64,000 nt of DNA, taken from Coprenecus sp949297365 (lineage in GTDB: Bacteria; Bacteroidota; Bacteroidia; Bacteroidales; UBA932). Below are positions 51,433 through 60,429 of this stretch, piece after piece. The translations under genes and the position numbers were made by a program. The DNA lies in the NCBI GenBank assembly GCA_963931055.1, contig OZ006987.1, positions 310,001 to 374,000 of the forward strand, written 5' to 3'. A model generated the notes under the pieces. It did not search any database. It was not told the origin of the DNA and saw only the letters and a list, made by a program, of their open reading frames with translations. The first letter of the stretch is position 1. Each line of letters begins with the position of its first letter.

Positions 51433-52575
51433 ATGGACATGAGACCAATATACATCTGGCAATATCCTGAATGGCCGTCTTTTACATGGAATGATTCCAG
51501 GCTCATAGCCCTGCTCTCAGAGGTACGCAACCTCGAAGGAAAGATACAGGGAATGATGGGCGGACTGGGATTTGATGTGCAAAGCATGACTGCTCTCAAT
51601 GTAATGACCGAGGATGTGCTGCGCTCAAACGAAATTGAGGGCGTGATTTTGAATTCTGACAAAGTGCGGTCGTCCATTGCAAGGCATTTGGGTATTGACA
51701 CCGCAGGTCTTCCACAACCAGATCACTATACCGAGGGTGTTGTGCAGATCATGATGGATGCTGTGACAAACTGCAACAAACCACTCACCCCGGAACGCCT
51801 GTTCAACTGGCACGCCGCATTGTTCCCTACCGGACGAAGCGGTATGTATCCGATTACAGTCGGGGCATACCGGACAGGCGGTGAGCCGATGCAGATAGTT
51901 TCCGGAGCGATGGGCAAAGAAAAAGTACATTACGAAGCACCGCCGTCAGATGTTGTCCCTGATATGATGACTGATTTTTTAAGGTGGATAAATTCTGACA
52001 ACACCGTAACCGACCCTGTACTGAAAGCGGCAGTAGCACACTTGTGGTTTGTTGCCATCCACCCATTTGATGACGGAAACGGGCGTTTGACGCGGACTAT
52101 AACCGATATGCAGCTGGCCAAGGCAGATGGGTTCCCTTTGCGTTTTTACAGTATGTCGGCAGAGATACTGCGTGAAAAAAAGGCCTATTACGAGATTTTG
52201 GAGCATACTACGAGCAACTCTACGGATATTACAGAGTGGCTTGAATGGTTCTTGAATACGATGAAAAGCTCCATTCTCAGGGCAAAGGAAACTGTAAAGA
52301 GAGTTGTATGCAAATCCTCTTTCTGGCAACGGCACCGTGAGATACCGATGAACGAGAGACAGGTGAGAGTGGTCAATATGCTCTGGGACGGCTTTACAGG
52401 CAAGCTCACATCCTCCAAATGGGCAAAAATAACCAAGACTTCACAAGCCACTGCCCTCAGGGACATAACTGACCTTATAGAGAAAGGCATACTGACAGCG
52501 GCAGCCGACGGAGGACGCAGTTCCAACTATTTGCTGAAAGACGATGCAGACCAATATAGCGGCAAAGAATGTTGA
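51433..52575 (+). CDS. Fic-domain AMP transferase with N-terminal inhibitory helix and C-terminal winged helix
   Basis: 380 residues from MDMRPIYIWQYPEWP; an ATG six bases later is possible. N-terminal DUF4172 domain (about 1-85) holding the class II inhibitory motif SNEIEG (about 65-70), whose Glu blocks ATP binding. Fic core with HPFDDGNGRLTR (about 213-224) and the flap MYPITVGAYRTGGEPMQIV. The last 70 residues look like a winged helix (SKWAKITKTSQATALRDITD), as in Fic proteins that bind DNA. It would transfer AMP to a protein target, unknown here. Preceded by a promoter with operator-like repeats. Confidence 0.88.
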   Translation: MDMRPIYIWQYPEWPSFTWNDSRLIALLSEVRNLEGKIQGMMGGLGFDVQSMTALNVMTEDVLRSNEIEGVILNSDKVRSSIARHLGIDTAGLPQPDHYTEGVVQIMMDAVTNCNKPLTPERLFNWHAALFPTGRSGMYPITVGAYRTGGEPMQIVSGAMGKEKVHYEAPPSDVVPDMMTDFLRWINSDNTVTDPVLKAAVAHLWFVAIHPFDDGNGRLTRTITDMQLAKADGFPLRFYSMSAEILREKKAYYEILEHTTSNSTDITEWLEWFLNTMKSSILRAKETVKRVVCKSSFWQRHREIPMNERQVRVVNMLWDGFTGKLTSSKWAKITKTSQATALRDITDLIEKGILTAAADGGRSSNYLLKDDADQYSGKEC

Positions 52576-52607
52576 AATACGGAACAACACAAAGGGCACT
52601 CCCAGAA

Positions 52608-54284
52608 TCAGAGTTTATCCAACTCCCGCATCATGCGCGAGCGTCTTATGTATTTCTGCCGGAATAAGGCGATCAGCCCTGACACCGCCTCCAGTCCTCC
52701 GTTCAGTCTGCGCATCTGCCTAAGCACCTGCACAACATAAGGATATGCCTTGACATTGACATTCTTCTCAGCATAATCTTGTATCAACGGAACGAACATT
52801 TCCAACAGTTGCTTAGAATACATATCCTTCAATACCTCCGAATACCGCATCAATGCTTCCAAACGGCTGTCAGGTCTCAAGTTGGCAATCAGATTCAGAA
52901 GACGGTCATATTCCTTTTCCTCCTTGAATATCTCCGCCTGAGAACAGTGAGCATAACTGGAGTAATCGCAAAGCTTAGTATGGTCAATCAGCCTGTCCAA
53001 ATACTCAGGCCACTCATCAGCACTCACCAACTTCTTAAGCCTACGGTATTCCTCCATCTTAAGAGAGTTTATAAACAACTTAAGGGTAGTGTCCATGACA
53101 CCGCCCGCATCTCCCTGTCTCTCATAAATCTCACGCTTCATCTCCAACCACTTGTCCTCCGTTCCCCGATGTCTCATCTTTTGCGCCAGAGCGATACCCT
53201 TGTCCAGCATCGCATAGGCCTTGCGGTACTCTCCCGACGCAACACACCTGTCCACCTCATCCTTGCGTATCTCCGGAAGATAAAGATAATGACGCACTGT
53301 GTCTTCCGCATCTTTCACCCTGCCCAGACCGGTAAGGAGCGTCACTCTCCGGCGCACCCAGTCCGCAAGACGATACTTAGATTCTGTGCTCAGATGAGCA
53401 TCTATCATTTTCAGTACATCCTCCTTAGACAGCACCCTCTCACTGACATCAGCTACCAATGCGTCCATATCGAACATATCATAATCCGTATAAACCTCCT
53501 TCTTCGACATCCGGTCCAGCTCCTCCGCTATAAACCGTTTGAGACCGTCCCCGGTCCTGCCGTCATCAATTATTTTATGTATCAGAGCGCCTGCCTCATC
53601 ACACACATCGGGGTCTACTGAATTGCTGTCAGTATAGTCATAGTACTCATATTCATCCGCAAAGGACTCCAAAGTCTGAAGCGCTAAAGCCGCGGCGGCA
53701 TCCATCCGACCGGCCTCCAACAGCAGCTGCCCCTTTTTCAAAATACCGTAGATATTCGCACAACAGATATACTTTCTCACCTCCAGGCGATAGGTATCAG
53801 GATTTCCGGACAATTGCTTCTTCACGACAGCTCCGAGCAGTTCCTCCCTAAAAGTGGCATCTTTCTGTGCATATCTGCCGACAAAGTCCCGCAACTGCTT
53901 GTCTGTCAACAAAGATACTTTGTCAGACAAATCCGCGACGCCGTCAAAAGGCCCGACTGTCCTTTCTTCAGGCACTACAGACTCAACATTGGATTCAACT
54001 TCCTCATATTCAGAGAAAGCCGACCTCTCATTGCGCAGTTTAAGCAGTACCGCCACCACATGCTTGCATATATAGCCGTCATACGGACAGTCACAGTCCC
54101 ATGAGACAATCTCCCCGTCCTTAACACAAACCTCCGTCTCATAATCCATTGTTCCGGCGACCACCGCACACCATATACCGGGAGCCGTCTCATCCAACTC
54201 CTCCACAAGACCATCCTCATAATAGTCCTCACCCCTCTGGAAAATCACCGGGGATATCTCATTTTCAAAATCATCAAGTCTCAT
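52608..54284 (-). CDS. SWIM zinc-finger protein with long helical repeat region
   Basis: 558 residues. Near the N-terminus a SWIM domain with CxCxnCxH pattern: SWDCDCPYDGYICKHVVAV (about 58-76). The rest is helical, with TPR-like elements (DRCVASGEYRKAYAMLDKGI, RVKDAEDTVRHYLYL). SWIM domains bind DNA or proteins; the role of these large Bacteroidetes members is not established. It follows the YwqG-like gene by ten bases in the same direction. Confidence 0.85.
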   Translation of the reverse strand: MRLDDFENEISPVIFQRGEDYYEDGLVEELDETAPGIWCAVVAGTMDYETEVCVKDGEIVSWDCDCPYDGYICKHVVAVLLKLRNERSAFSEYEEVESNVESVVPEERTVGPFDGVADLSDKVSLLTDKQLRDFVGRYAQKDATFREELLGAVVKKQLSGNPDTYRLEVRKYICCANIYGILKKGQLLLEAGRMDAAAALALQTLESFADEYEYYDYTDSNSVDPDVCDEAGALIHKIIDDGRTGDGLKRFIAEELDRMSKKEVYTDYDMFDMDALVADVSERVLSKEDVLKMIDAHLSTESKYRLADWVRRRVTLLTGLGRVKDAEDTVRHYLYLPEIRKDEVDRCVASGEYRKAYAMLDKGIALAQKMRHRGTEDKWLEMKREIYERQGDAGGVMDTTLKLFINSLKMEEYRRLKKLVSADEWPEYLDRLIDHTKLCDYSSYAHCSQAEIFKEEKEYDRLLNLIANLRPDSRLEALMRYSEVLKDMYSKQLLEMFVPLIQDYAEKNVNVKAYPYVVQVLRQMRRLNGGLEAVSGLIALFRQKYIRRSRMMRELDKL

Positions 54285-54293
54285 CTCTATGTT

Positions 54294-54917
54294 TCAATAA
54301 AAATACAGATCGCCTTCTGCGCGTTCCCATCTGCGGGCCTTGAGGTCTCCAGGACGGATAAGGAAATAATACATGCCGCAGTCATAGAAGCGCAGGCCCC
54401 AGCGGTCATCCTCGTCTATCTGCAGCAGGGCCAGGCAGCCTGGGTGAGCCTGGCGGATCTCATCCTGATACGGTTCTCCAAGCAGGATATGCCCGTCACC
54501 TCGTGGAGAGTCTGCAGGATTGAACATCATCTCCTCTGCCGGACGGAAAACGCTCTCGTCCGTCCCCTCCCAACACAGTGCATACGGCACCAGCCCGTCC
54601 TCCCGCTCAGTATAGATCACCGCAGGAGAATCATGATAGTCCAGAGGAGAACCGTCTTCTCCGAGAAAATAGTCTATAGGTGCGAAGAAATAAAGCATCC
54701 CGCTGTGCGGCAGCAGCCCGTCCGTATCCAACCCTGCGATATCCTTGCAGCGTATCTGGCAGACAAATGTCAACGGCTCCGGGTACGTGCCGCCGTCCCC
54801 GTCCTCCACATCTATGCAGGGATACGCCATCCCCTCCGGCATATCCGGCGCACCCCACCAGTGACTCCGCCCGGTGAGATCCCGGTCCGTCAATCTTGTT
54901 TCAATCCGTATTGCCAT
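54294..54917 (-). CDS. YwqG/DUF1963-family protein (paralogue 2)
   Basis: 207 residues from MAIRIETRLTDRDLTG, chosen to match the start of paralogue 1 (23429-24052). Nearly the same sequence throughout, with all family landmarks (SHWWGAPDMPEGMAYPCID, GMLYFFAPIDYFLG, LLQIDEDDRWGLRF). Differences are mostly conservative. Ten bases precede the SWIM gene, so here the YwqG-like protein is in an operon, whereas paralogue 1 stands alone. Confidence 0.75.
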   Translation of the reverse strand: MAIRIETRLTDRDLTGRSHWWGAPDMPEGMAYPCIDVEDGDGGTYPEPLTFVCQIRCKDIAGLDTDGLLPHSGMLYFFAPIDYFLGEDGSPLDYHDSPAVIYTEREDGLVPYALCWEGTDESVFRPAEEMMFNPADSPRGDGHILLGEPYQDEIRQAHPGCLALLQIDEDDRWGLRFYDCGMYYFLIRPGDLKARRWERAEGDLYFY

Positions 54918-54936
54918 AAACACATAATTAGTTTGG

Positions 54937-54944
54937 CAAAACTA
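54937..54944 (-). promoter_or_regulatory. -7 element (TAGTTTTG) for YwqG-like paralogue 2
   Basis: TAGTTTTG on the minus strand, 19 nt before the ATG at 54917; identical to the box of paralogue 1. Confidence 0.5.
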
Positions 54945-54978
54945 CGAAATTTATGCTGTTTTTTGAGTATCTTGCGGC

Positions 54979-55335
54979 ATGAAAACAATCAGACTCATCT
55001 ACCCGCAATGGCAGGGCGGGGATATCGCGCGGTGGATACCGGAAATAGATGACCGCGCGAGATCGGCCAGGGGATACTGGCTGGGAGCGCAGCTGCTCAA
55101 TTTCTTAGTTCCGGCAGGCAATAATCAGGAGACCTACACAGTACCCGTAAGCTTGGACCCGTGCGAGCGGACAGTGACGGACGGGGTAATGGACCGTGAC
55201 ATCATCGCGGCCCAGACGGCTGCTGCCTCGGATCTGGTCGCCCTGACCATAGCTGAGCCCATGCCTCGCACAGCCATCCGGCTGCAGATGATGCTGGAGC
55301 AGCTACCCCTTATCACCTCTTCCTCAAGGCGATAG
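54979..55335 (+). pseudogene. Arginase/ureohydrolase-family gene fragment
   Basis: 118 codons. The first 80 or so match the N-terminal part of Bacteroidetes arginase-family proteins (MKTIRLIYPQWQGGDIARWI, ARGYWLGAQLLNFLVP, TVTDGVMDRDIIAAQTAAA), but the frame then departs and stops. None of the metal-binding Asp and His motifs of the family are present. The last 23 nt overlap the end of rsmF. Best read as a truncated remnant; a small functional protein is unlikely. Confidence 0.55.
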
Positions 55336-56869
55336 ATGGTGGCAGAAGGCTGTTGCAGCGGTTTCCCAGATTCTTGACCAGGCCGAAGGGAAGCGCAGGG
55401 ACAGCACACTCCCCTGACTCGGAAGCCGTTCCTTCAGAAGGTAATGCGGAAAGGCCCGGGCTGTAAGTAAGCACGACATAGCCCGACGGCGCTTCGGGCA
55501 GCACGATCGGATCGCGGCGCAGGTAAGCCAGAGCTGTGTCTAACGGGACATCTATCTCCGGCAGGCTTCCACGACGGTAGACCTCGCTCTGAATCAAAGA
55601 ATACTGCGGCAGAATCACCGGCGCGGCAGCATTTCCTTTTCCAGAGCGTGAGACACTGCCGGAGACCCCTGACGACCTACCGGACCTATTGCGTCCGGCT
55701 GCGCCGCCTCCTCCGTCCTTGACCTCCGCCACTGCACAGCCGGACATCATGATTCTCAGACCGGAACAGGCTTCAAACATCTGCATCTCAGCACAGACTC
55801 CATCCGGAAAAGCCTTGACTATATTTCCCTTTCTGAATACCCTGAAACCATCTCTGATCCAATCCTCTGCTTCGAAAGGCCGGTAAATCTCCAATCCGCC
55901 CGACCTGCGACCGTTCCCGCAACGGCTGCTACGCAGACCAGCCGGAAATACATCACGCTGGTGTACACGGTCTCCTGCACATCTGTCAGGCATACGCAAC
56001 AACGAGAAGAAGAATCCTTCTCCAGCCCCTTCGTCTCCGGGATAGAAATGCCTCTGCTCCAGCACCTCAAAGCCGTATTCGGAGGCCAGCCAGGCGACAT
56101 TGTCCTCATCCTCGAAATGATTGAAGGTGCAGGTCGAATACACTAAGAGACCGCCCGGACGCAGGGCCGGAAGCACATCCGAGAGGATACGGTGCTGACG
56201 GGCCGCGCACAGCCGCACATTGTCCTCAGACCACTGAGCCACCGCCTCGGGATCCTTGCGGAACATCCCCTCACCGGAACAAGGCGCGTCCACCACCATC
56301 ACATCGAAATACCCCGGAAGAGCAGCGAAATCCGCCGGGTCGTTATTGGTCACCACAACATTGGCCGCCCCCCATTTGGACACATTCTCACACAGCACGG
56401 CAGCCCGCGTTCGTATGACCTCATTGCTCACCAGAAACGAGCCGGGTATCTCCCGCAGCATCGAGAGCAGATGCGTGGTCTTGCCGCCGGGAGCCGCACA
56501 CAGATCCAACACCTTGAACGCACCGTCCGGGCGGGCCTGACGCATTTCTGCCATCAGGGGCAGAATCCGCTCCAGATACATCGACGAAGCCTCCTGCACA
56601 TAGTAGGCCCCGGCATGGAAGAGCGGATCCAGGGCAAATTCCGGACGGGAAGTCAGAAAACGGCCCCACTGCGAATACGTACTGCGCTCAACGTCGAAGG
56701 GTAAAAAAGAAAGGCTCTCAATATCAGAGACCTTGAAAGGATTGACCCTGACAGCCACCGAAGGCTGCGTATCTTGTATATAAGAAAGCACATCCCCCGC
56801 CCTTTCGGGACCGAGGGAGAGTGTAAGCTGTGCTATAAACTGTTCCGGCAGCATCGGCATCGAATCCAC
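55313..56869 (-). CDS. rsmF: 16S rRNA (cytosine-C5) methyltransferase, RsmF/NOL1-NOP2-Sun family
   Basis: 518 residues. SAM-dependent m5C methyltransferase. N-terminal region with AVRVNPFKVSDIESL, then SAM motif LDLCAAPGGKTTHLL (near 125-140), the motif IV cysteine in VDAPCSGEGMFRKDPE (near 190) and the catalytic motif VI cysteine in YSTCTFNHFEDE (near 247). The C-terminal part is longer and Gly/Ser-rich (GGGGAAGRNRSGRSSGVSG, about 395-413) before a PUA-like end. It sits five bases after the SRPBCC-like gene in a pyrE operon. Confidence 0.87.
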   Translation of the reverse strand: MDSMPMLPEQFIAQLTLSLGPERAGDVLSYIQDTQPSVAVRVNPFKVSDIESLSFLPFDVERSTYSQWGRFLTSRPEFALDPLFHAGAYYVQEASSMYLERILPLMAEMRQARPDGAFKVLDLCAAPGGKTTHLLSMLREIPGSFLVSNEVIRTRAAVLCENVSKWGAANVVVTNNDPADFAALPGYFDVMVVDAPCSGEGMFRKDPEAVAQWSEDNVRLCAARQHRILSDVLPALRPGGLLVYSTCTFNHFEDEDNVAWLASEYGFEVLEQRHFYPGDEGAGEGFFFSLLRMPDRCAGDRVHQRDVFPAGLRSSRCGNGRRSGGLEIYRPFEAEDWIRDGFRVFRKGNIVKAFPDGVCAEMQMFEACSGLRIMMSGCAVAEVKDGGGGAAGRNRSGRSSGVSGSVSRSGKGNAAAPVILPQYSLIQSEVYRRGSLPEIDVPLDTALAYLRRDPIVLPEAPSGYVVLTYSPGLSALPSEGTASESGECAVPALPFGLVKNLGNRCNSLLPPSIALRKR

Positions 56870-56874
56870 AGCCG

Positions 56875-57342
56875 TCAGCTGAAACTGACCGGCGGCTTGA
56901 TGTCGGAGAAATCCACACTCTGACCGGCTGCCAAACTGTTGATGGCCTTCTCTATCTGGTCGGTAATGCTGTCCACCATCTCCTGCAGCTTGTTGCCGAT
57001 CATCATCTTCATCATGAAGTTGAGTTCGGCCGTAAGCTCTATATGGAACAGAGTCGAGTCTATGCCGACAGGATCCATGAAGAACGATATCGTGAACGGC
57101 AGGAAAGACTGGCCGTCATCCTTGAGCACCACCAGCGAGAACGGCTCGCGCCTGTCTACGACAATACCGAACTTAATGCCCTTGTACTCAATATGTACAC
57201 TATCCTTGTCGGCCTGTATCCTGCCGCCGTACTCCTCGGGAACATTTTGCACCAGGAGACTCAGGTCGGAGAACAGACTGAAGATGGTCATAGGAGGCCG
57301 CTTGAGCAGCACCTCCCGGCCCTTTACGCTGGTCTCACTCAT
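56875..57342 (-). CDS. SRPBCC-like (START/polyketide cyclase fold) protein
   Basis: 155 residues, soluble. Pattern of a START-like beta barrel: VLLKRPPMTIFSLFSDLSLL, SVHIEYKGIKFGIVVD, FFMDPVGIDSTLFHIELTAE, then a long C-terminal helix (MKMMIGNKLQEMVDSITDQI). A common neighbour of pyrE in Bacteroidales; the ligand is unknown. Its start overlaps the pyrE stop by eight bases. Confidence 0.65.
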   Translation of the reverse strand: MSETSVKGREVLLKRPPMTIFSLFSDLSLLVQNVPEEYGGRIQADKDSVHIEYKGIKFGIVVDRREPFSLVVLKDDGQSFLPFTISFFMDPVGIDSTLFHIELTAELNFMMKMMIGNKLQEMVDSITDQIEKAINSLAAGQSVDFSDIKPPVSFS

Positions 57343-57976
57343 GATCCTTGCTCCATTTGTCAGGATCGTAACGCCACTCCTTCAGCATCCTGGCATCCTC
57401 TTCCTTCACATAGCCGGTATCGACGGCCACATCGATGAGGGTGTCATAATTGGAAAGAGTATGCAGCTCTACGTCAGCATTCTCGAAAGCGCGGCGCGAA
57501 CGGTCGAAGTTGTAGGAGAAGATGGCGATCATGCCTGCGACATGTACCCCACACTTGAGAAGCGCGTCCACAGCCGCCAGACTGCTCTGACCGGTAGAGA
57601 TAAGGTCTTCGATGACCACCACGCTCTCACCCTGATGGAGGACACCTTCCACCTGGTTGCCCATGCCATGGTCCTTGGCCTTGGAGCGGATATACACAAA
57701 CGGCTTGCCCAGCATCTCTGCGACGATGGCTCCGTAAGCGATAGCGCCCGTAGCCACGCCGGCTATCACGTCCACTTTCTTGAAGTCCGCCTTGATGACC
57801 TCGATCATCGACTCGCAGATAGTCTTGCGGAACTCGGGATAGGACAGGGCCTTGCGGTTGTCGCAATAAATGGGTGAGTGAAGTCCGGATGCCCAGAGGA
57901 AGGGCTTCTCAGGACTGAGTCTGACTGCCTCGATATCCAGCAGTCCCTTTGCAATCTTATATTCCAGATTTTCCAT
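57335..57976 (-). CDS. pyrE: Orotate phosphoribosyltransferase
   Basis: 213 residues from MENLEYKIAKGLLDI (57976), with GAAGGAT before it; ATGs at 57982 and 57991 are alternatives. Converts orotate and PRPP to OMP in pyrimidine synthesis. PRPP loop VVVIEDLISTGQSSLAAVDAL, LWASGLHSPIYCDNRKAL, and KPFVYIRSKAKDHGMGNQVEG. First gene of an operon with the SRPBCC-like and rsmF genes. Confidence 0.95.
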   Translation of the reverse strand: MENLEYKIAKGLLDIEAVRLSPEKPFLWASGLHSPIYCDNRKALSYPEFRKTICESMIEVIKADFKKVDVIAGVATGAIAYGAIVAEMLGKPFVYIRSKAKDHGMGNQVEGVLHQGESVVVIEDLISTGQSSLAAVDALLKCGVHVAGMIAIFSYNFDRSRRAFENADVELHTLSNYDTLIDVAVDTGYVKEEDARMLKEWRYDPDKWSKDHE

Positions 57977-57999
57977 ACGCATATCCTTCAAAAATCGTT

Positions 58000-58007
58000 C
58001 AAAGTTA
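58000..58007 (-). promoter_or_regulatory. -7 element (TAACTTTG) for pyrE
   Basis: TAACTTTG on the minus strand, 23 nt before the ATG at 57976. It lies close to the stop of the lysO-like gene, so pyrE has its own promoter. Confidence 0.5.
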
Positions 58008-58025
58008 GTAATTTTTATTCAGAAA

Positions 58026-58973
58026 TCACAAAACGCAGAAAAATGTCACCAGAAAAGGGACGGAAAAATCCACTACGAACCCATGATATATGGACAGGAC
58101 GGCATACCGTTCTCCACAAGTATTGGTTATTATCGGCAGGGTGACATCCGCAGTAGTGGCTCCTCCGGCGGCTATGGGAGCCAATGGACCGAACCATCGT
58201 GCCAGCAGTGGGGCTGCCAGAAGGGTAATGAACTCGCGGACAATATTGGCAACGAGCGCGACAGTGCCCAGTTCGGCTCCTTTATACTCCGTTATGATGA
58301 TACTGGAAAGCGAATAGTAGGCAAATCCGGAGCCGACTGCCATAGTCTCCTGGACACTGCGGTGCGGAAGCAGCAGTCCCATCAGAGCGGAAGCGGCCAG
58401 AGTCCCGATGACAGTACACAACGGCAGCAAGGCAAGTCCCGGACTGAGTCTGCGGAAACTGCCTATGACATCCGGACTGTTGCCGATACTGAAGCCCACA
58501 ACGAATATCAGGGCATACAGGGCGTACACGGCTATACCGGTTTCGGTGACATCAAACGGAAGCAGTCCATACAGCCCGCACAGAATCCCGGCTGCGAAGA
58601 ATGCCACGATCACGATACTGTCTGCCACAGCCCTCAACCCGCCGCCATTCTTTACGGCCCCATCCTTCCATGAACCGGACTCTTCCTGCGTGCTTTTCCT
58701 GTCCGGAGCACCGCGTTTCCTTATCAACATCCACAACAGCCAGGCCGCGGCACAGCTTCCAGCCGCACATGCCACAGCCACGCCAAAAGCCTCCAGGCCG
58801 AGAGACGGCAGACTCTGCATCACCATTCTGTTGCCTCCGGCCTCCAGACCGAGAAGAAAAAGCAACAGCCATATAAGAAAGACCGACAACCTGCCCGTCC
58901 ATGCGAACCTTCTGCGCCTGAGAAACCATCCGGCAATCAAACCACCTGCCAGAAATCCGAAAACCGCAAACAT
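58026..58973 (-). CDS. lysO: LysO-family (DUF340) lysine exporter
   Basis: 315 residues from MFAVFGFLAGGLIAGW (58973). Two halves of membrane helices, eight or more in all, with a charged loop in the middle. LysO_E. coli exports L-lysine; conserved family stretches here are SGFAYYSLSSIIITEYKGAE, LVANIVREFITLLAAPLLAR and AAGGATTADVTLPII, which bears the conserved acidic and Gly-rich residues. The loop at about 105-125 is longer than in E. coli. Specificity for lysine is by family only. Confidence 0.82.
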   Translation of the reverse strand: MFAVFGFLAGGLIAGWFLRRRRFAWTGRLSVFLIWLLLFLLGLEAGGNRMVMQSLPSLGLEAFGVAVACAAGSCAAAWLLWMLIRKRGAPDRKSTQEESGSWKDGAVKNGGGLRAVADSIVIVAFFAAGILCGLYGLLPFDVTETGIAVYALYALIFVVGFSIGNSPDVIGSFRRLSPGLALLPLCTVIGTLAASALMGLLLPHRSVQETMAVGSGFAYYSLSSIIITEYKGAELGTVALVANIVREFITLLAAPLLARWFGPLAPIAAGGATTADVTLPIITNTCGERYAVLSIYHGFVVDFSVPFLVTFFCVL

Positions 58974-58994
58974 CCTCTTAAAATTTTTGCCGCG

Positions 58995-59002
58995 CAAATA
59001 TA
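58995..59002 (-). promoter_or_regulatory. -7 element (TATATTTG) for lysO
   Basis: TATATTTG on the minus strand, 21 nt before the ATG at 58973; it overlaps the earlier in-frame start at 59006 and so argues for the later one. Confidence 0.5.
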
Positions 59003-59216
59003 ACAATCCGTTTCACTTTTTCCGTAAAAATATCCCGCGGATGCTTCCCCTGCAGTTCTTCTGAGGCGTTCTTCTATCAAGACGACATCATGGAGCACAC
59101 AGGAATGCGGACAAAGCATCCCACGACTCTATAACTACGCCTGCATCGTGGAAACAGGATACTTCATGAGTCAGTTCTTTTGATGACAAAAATAGTAGAA
59201 ATCGCCGGATTTCTCT

Positions 59217-59224
59217 ATTTTTGT
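59217..59224 (+). promoter_or_regulatory. -7 element (TATTTTTG) for the HI0074/MNT pair
   Basis: TATTTTTG 24 nt before the ATG at 59249; it overlaps the coding sense of the longer frame from 59180. The remainder of 59003-59216 has no gene I can support. Confidence 0.5.
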
Positions 59225-59248
59225 ACTCGGTTTACAAAACTTCATATT

Positions 59249-59701
59249 ATGAGTGATGATATCCGCTGGGAACAGAGATTCAATAATTACCGCAAGGCTT
59301 TGGGACGACTGTCCCAAGCTGTGGACATCGTCCAAAGGCAAATGGAATGGGACGAGGATGTGAACGACCTTATCAAGGAAGGACTCATCCAACGGTTTGA
59401 ATACACACATGAACTGGCCTGGAAAGTCATGAAAGACTATGCTGAATATCAGGGATATTCCGATATAAAAGGTTCCCGTGACGCTTTCAGGCGCGCGCTG
59501 GAGATAGGGCTGATCTCGGATTCCCGCTGGATGGAGTCAATAATTGACCGCAATCAGACATCACATCTGTACGATGATGACATATCCGGGAATATCTATC
59601 TGTCTATATTGAATGTTTACTTCCCGCTCTTTCAGGACTTTGAAAAGAGGATGTCGCTGCTGCTAAGCAAAGAGCACGATACTGAACCTACATTATTCTG
59701 A
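59249..59701 (+). CDS. HI0074-family nucleotidyltransferase substrate-binding (HEPN-like) protein
   Basis: 150 residues from MSDDIRWEQRFNNYRKALGR. Helical bundle with RFEYTHELAWKVMKDYAEYQ, SRDAFRRALEIGLISDSRWM and DRNQTSHLYDD. HI0074 pairs with HI0073 (an MNT) in Haemophilus; the family resembles HEPN toxins but usually lacks RNase residues and was first described as a substrate-binding subunit. Toxin-antitoxin or regulatory function is possible. Five bases precede the MNT gene. Confidence 0.85.
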   Translation: MSDDIRWEQRFNNYRKALGRLSQAVDIVQRQMEWDEDVNDLIKEGLIQRFEYTHELAWKVMKDYAEYQGYSDIKGSRDAFRRALEIGLISDSRWMESIIDRNQTSHLYDDDISGNIYLSILNVYFPLFQDFEKRMSLLLSKEHDTEPTLF

Positions 59702-59706
59702 TTACC

Positions 59707-60027
59707 ATGCCGTTCGGACTCAAAGACATAGAGATTAACCGACTAAAGCAGCTCTTTGCGGCGGATGGACATATTGAGACCGTAATCCTTTATGGATCAA
59801 GAGCAAAGGGCACATATAAGCCGTTTTCCGATGTCGATATTACTCTGACTGGGGATGATCTCACTCATGAGAATCTTGTCCGACTGTCCTTGGCAATAGA
59901 TGACCTGCTTCTTCCGTACCAGTTCGACATCTCGATACTGAACTCACTCAGGAACGAAGCACTTGTCTCGCAGATACTCTCCACCGGCATCACCATCTAC
60001 CGGAAACACCAAAAGGATGATCAATAG
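59707..60027 (+). CDS. HI0073-type minimal nucleotidyltransferase
   Basis: 106 residues. MNT core VILYGSRAKGTYKPFSDVDI with GSRAKG and DVD metal motifs, then FDISILNSL supplying the third carboxylate. Partner of the upstream HI0074-type protein. The tail is basic. Confidence 0.88.
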   Translation: MPFGLKDIEINRLKQLFAADGHIETVILYGSRAKGTYKPFSDVDITLTGDDLTHENLVRLSLAIDDLLLPYQFDISILNSLRNEALVSQILSTGITIYRKHQKDDQ

Positions 60028-60372
60028 TCACTGCTATTGTAACTGTTGGTACAGCAGCAGACCGTCACTCACAATTCAATGATAATCAATAATTTATAAA
60101 AATCGCCTGTTCTTATCGACGTATCTGAAGTCAACATGAGACACGGGTTGTACTCATAAAGCATTGTAAATCACAATATTGCATTTCACAGGTGTTACTC
60201 AGTTTACCGTTTCTGTTCCCCGAACACGCCATTCTGAGGAACGGACACTCAGTGCCGCCGCTTCCCGGACAGGAACTTTTTAACCCAAATCCATTGAGTG
60301 CATCTCATCAAAGAAGAAAAAAGATAGAATTTTTCACATAATCCGGAACTAAAAAGACCTGCATAAATTGAA
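60028..60372. other. Intergenic stretch without a gene
   Basis: No reading frame or known RNA recognised. A small hairpin-like sequence CTGAG...CTCAG lies near 60233-60251. The right part carries short A-rich tracts before the clpB terminator. Confidence 0.5.
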
Positions 60373-60409
60373 AAGGGGCGGGAGTCCGATAATGGAACTC
60401 CTGCCCCTT
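60373..60409 (-). terminator. Strong terminator of clpB
   Basis: Inverted repeat of about 15 bp: AAGGGGCGGGAGTCC (60373-60387) with its near-complement ending at 60409, loop of about six bases. Read on the minus strand it is followed by TTTTCAATTT, a typical intrinsic terminator 21 nt after the clpB stop. Confidence 0.85.
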
Positions 60410-60429
60410 AGCCTGGACATACCTATATG

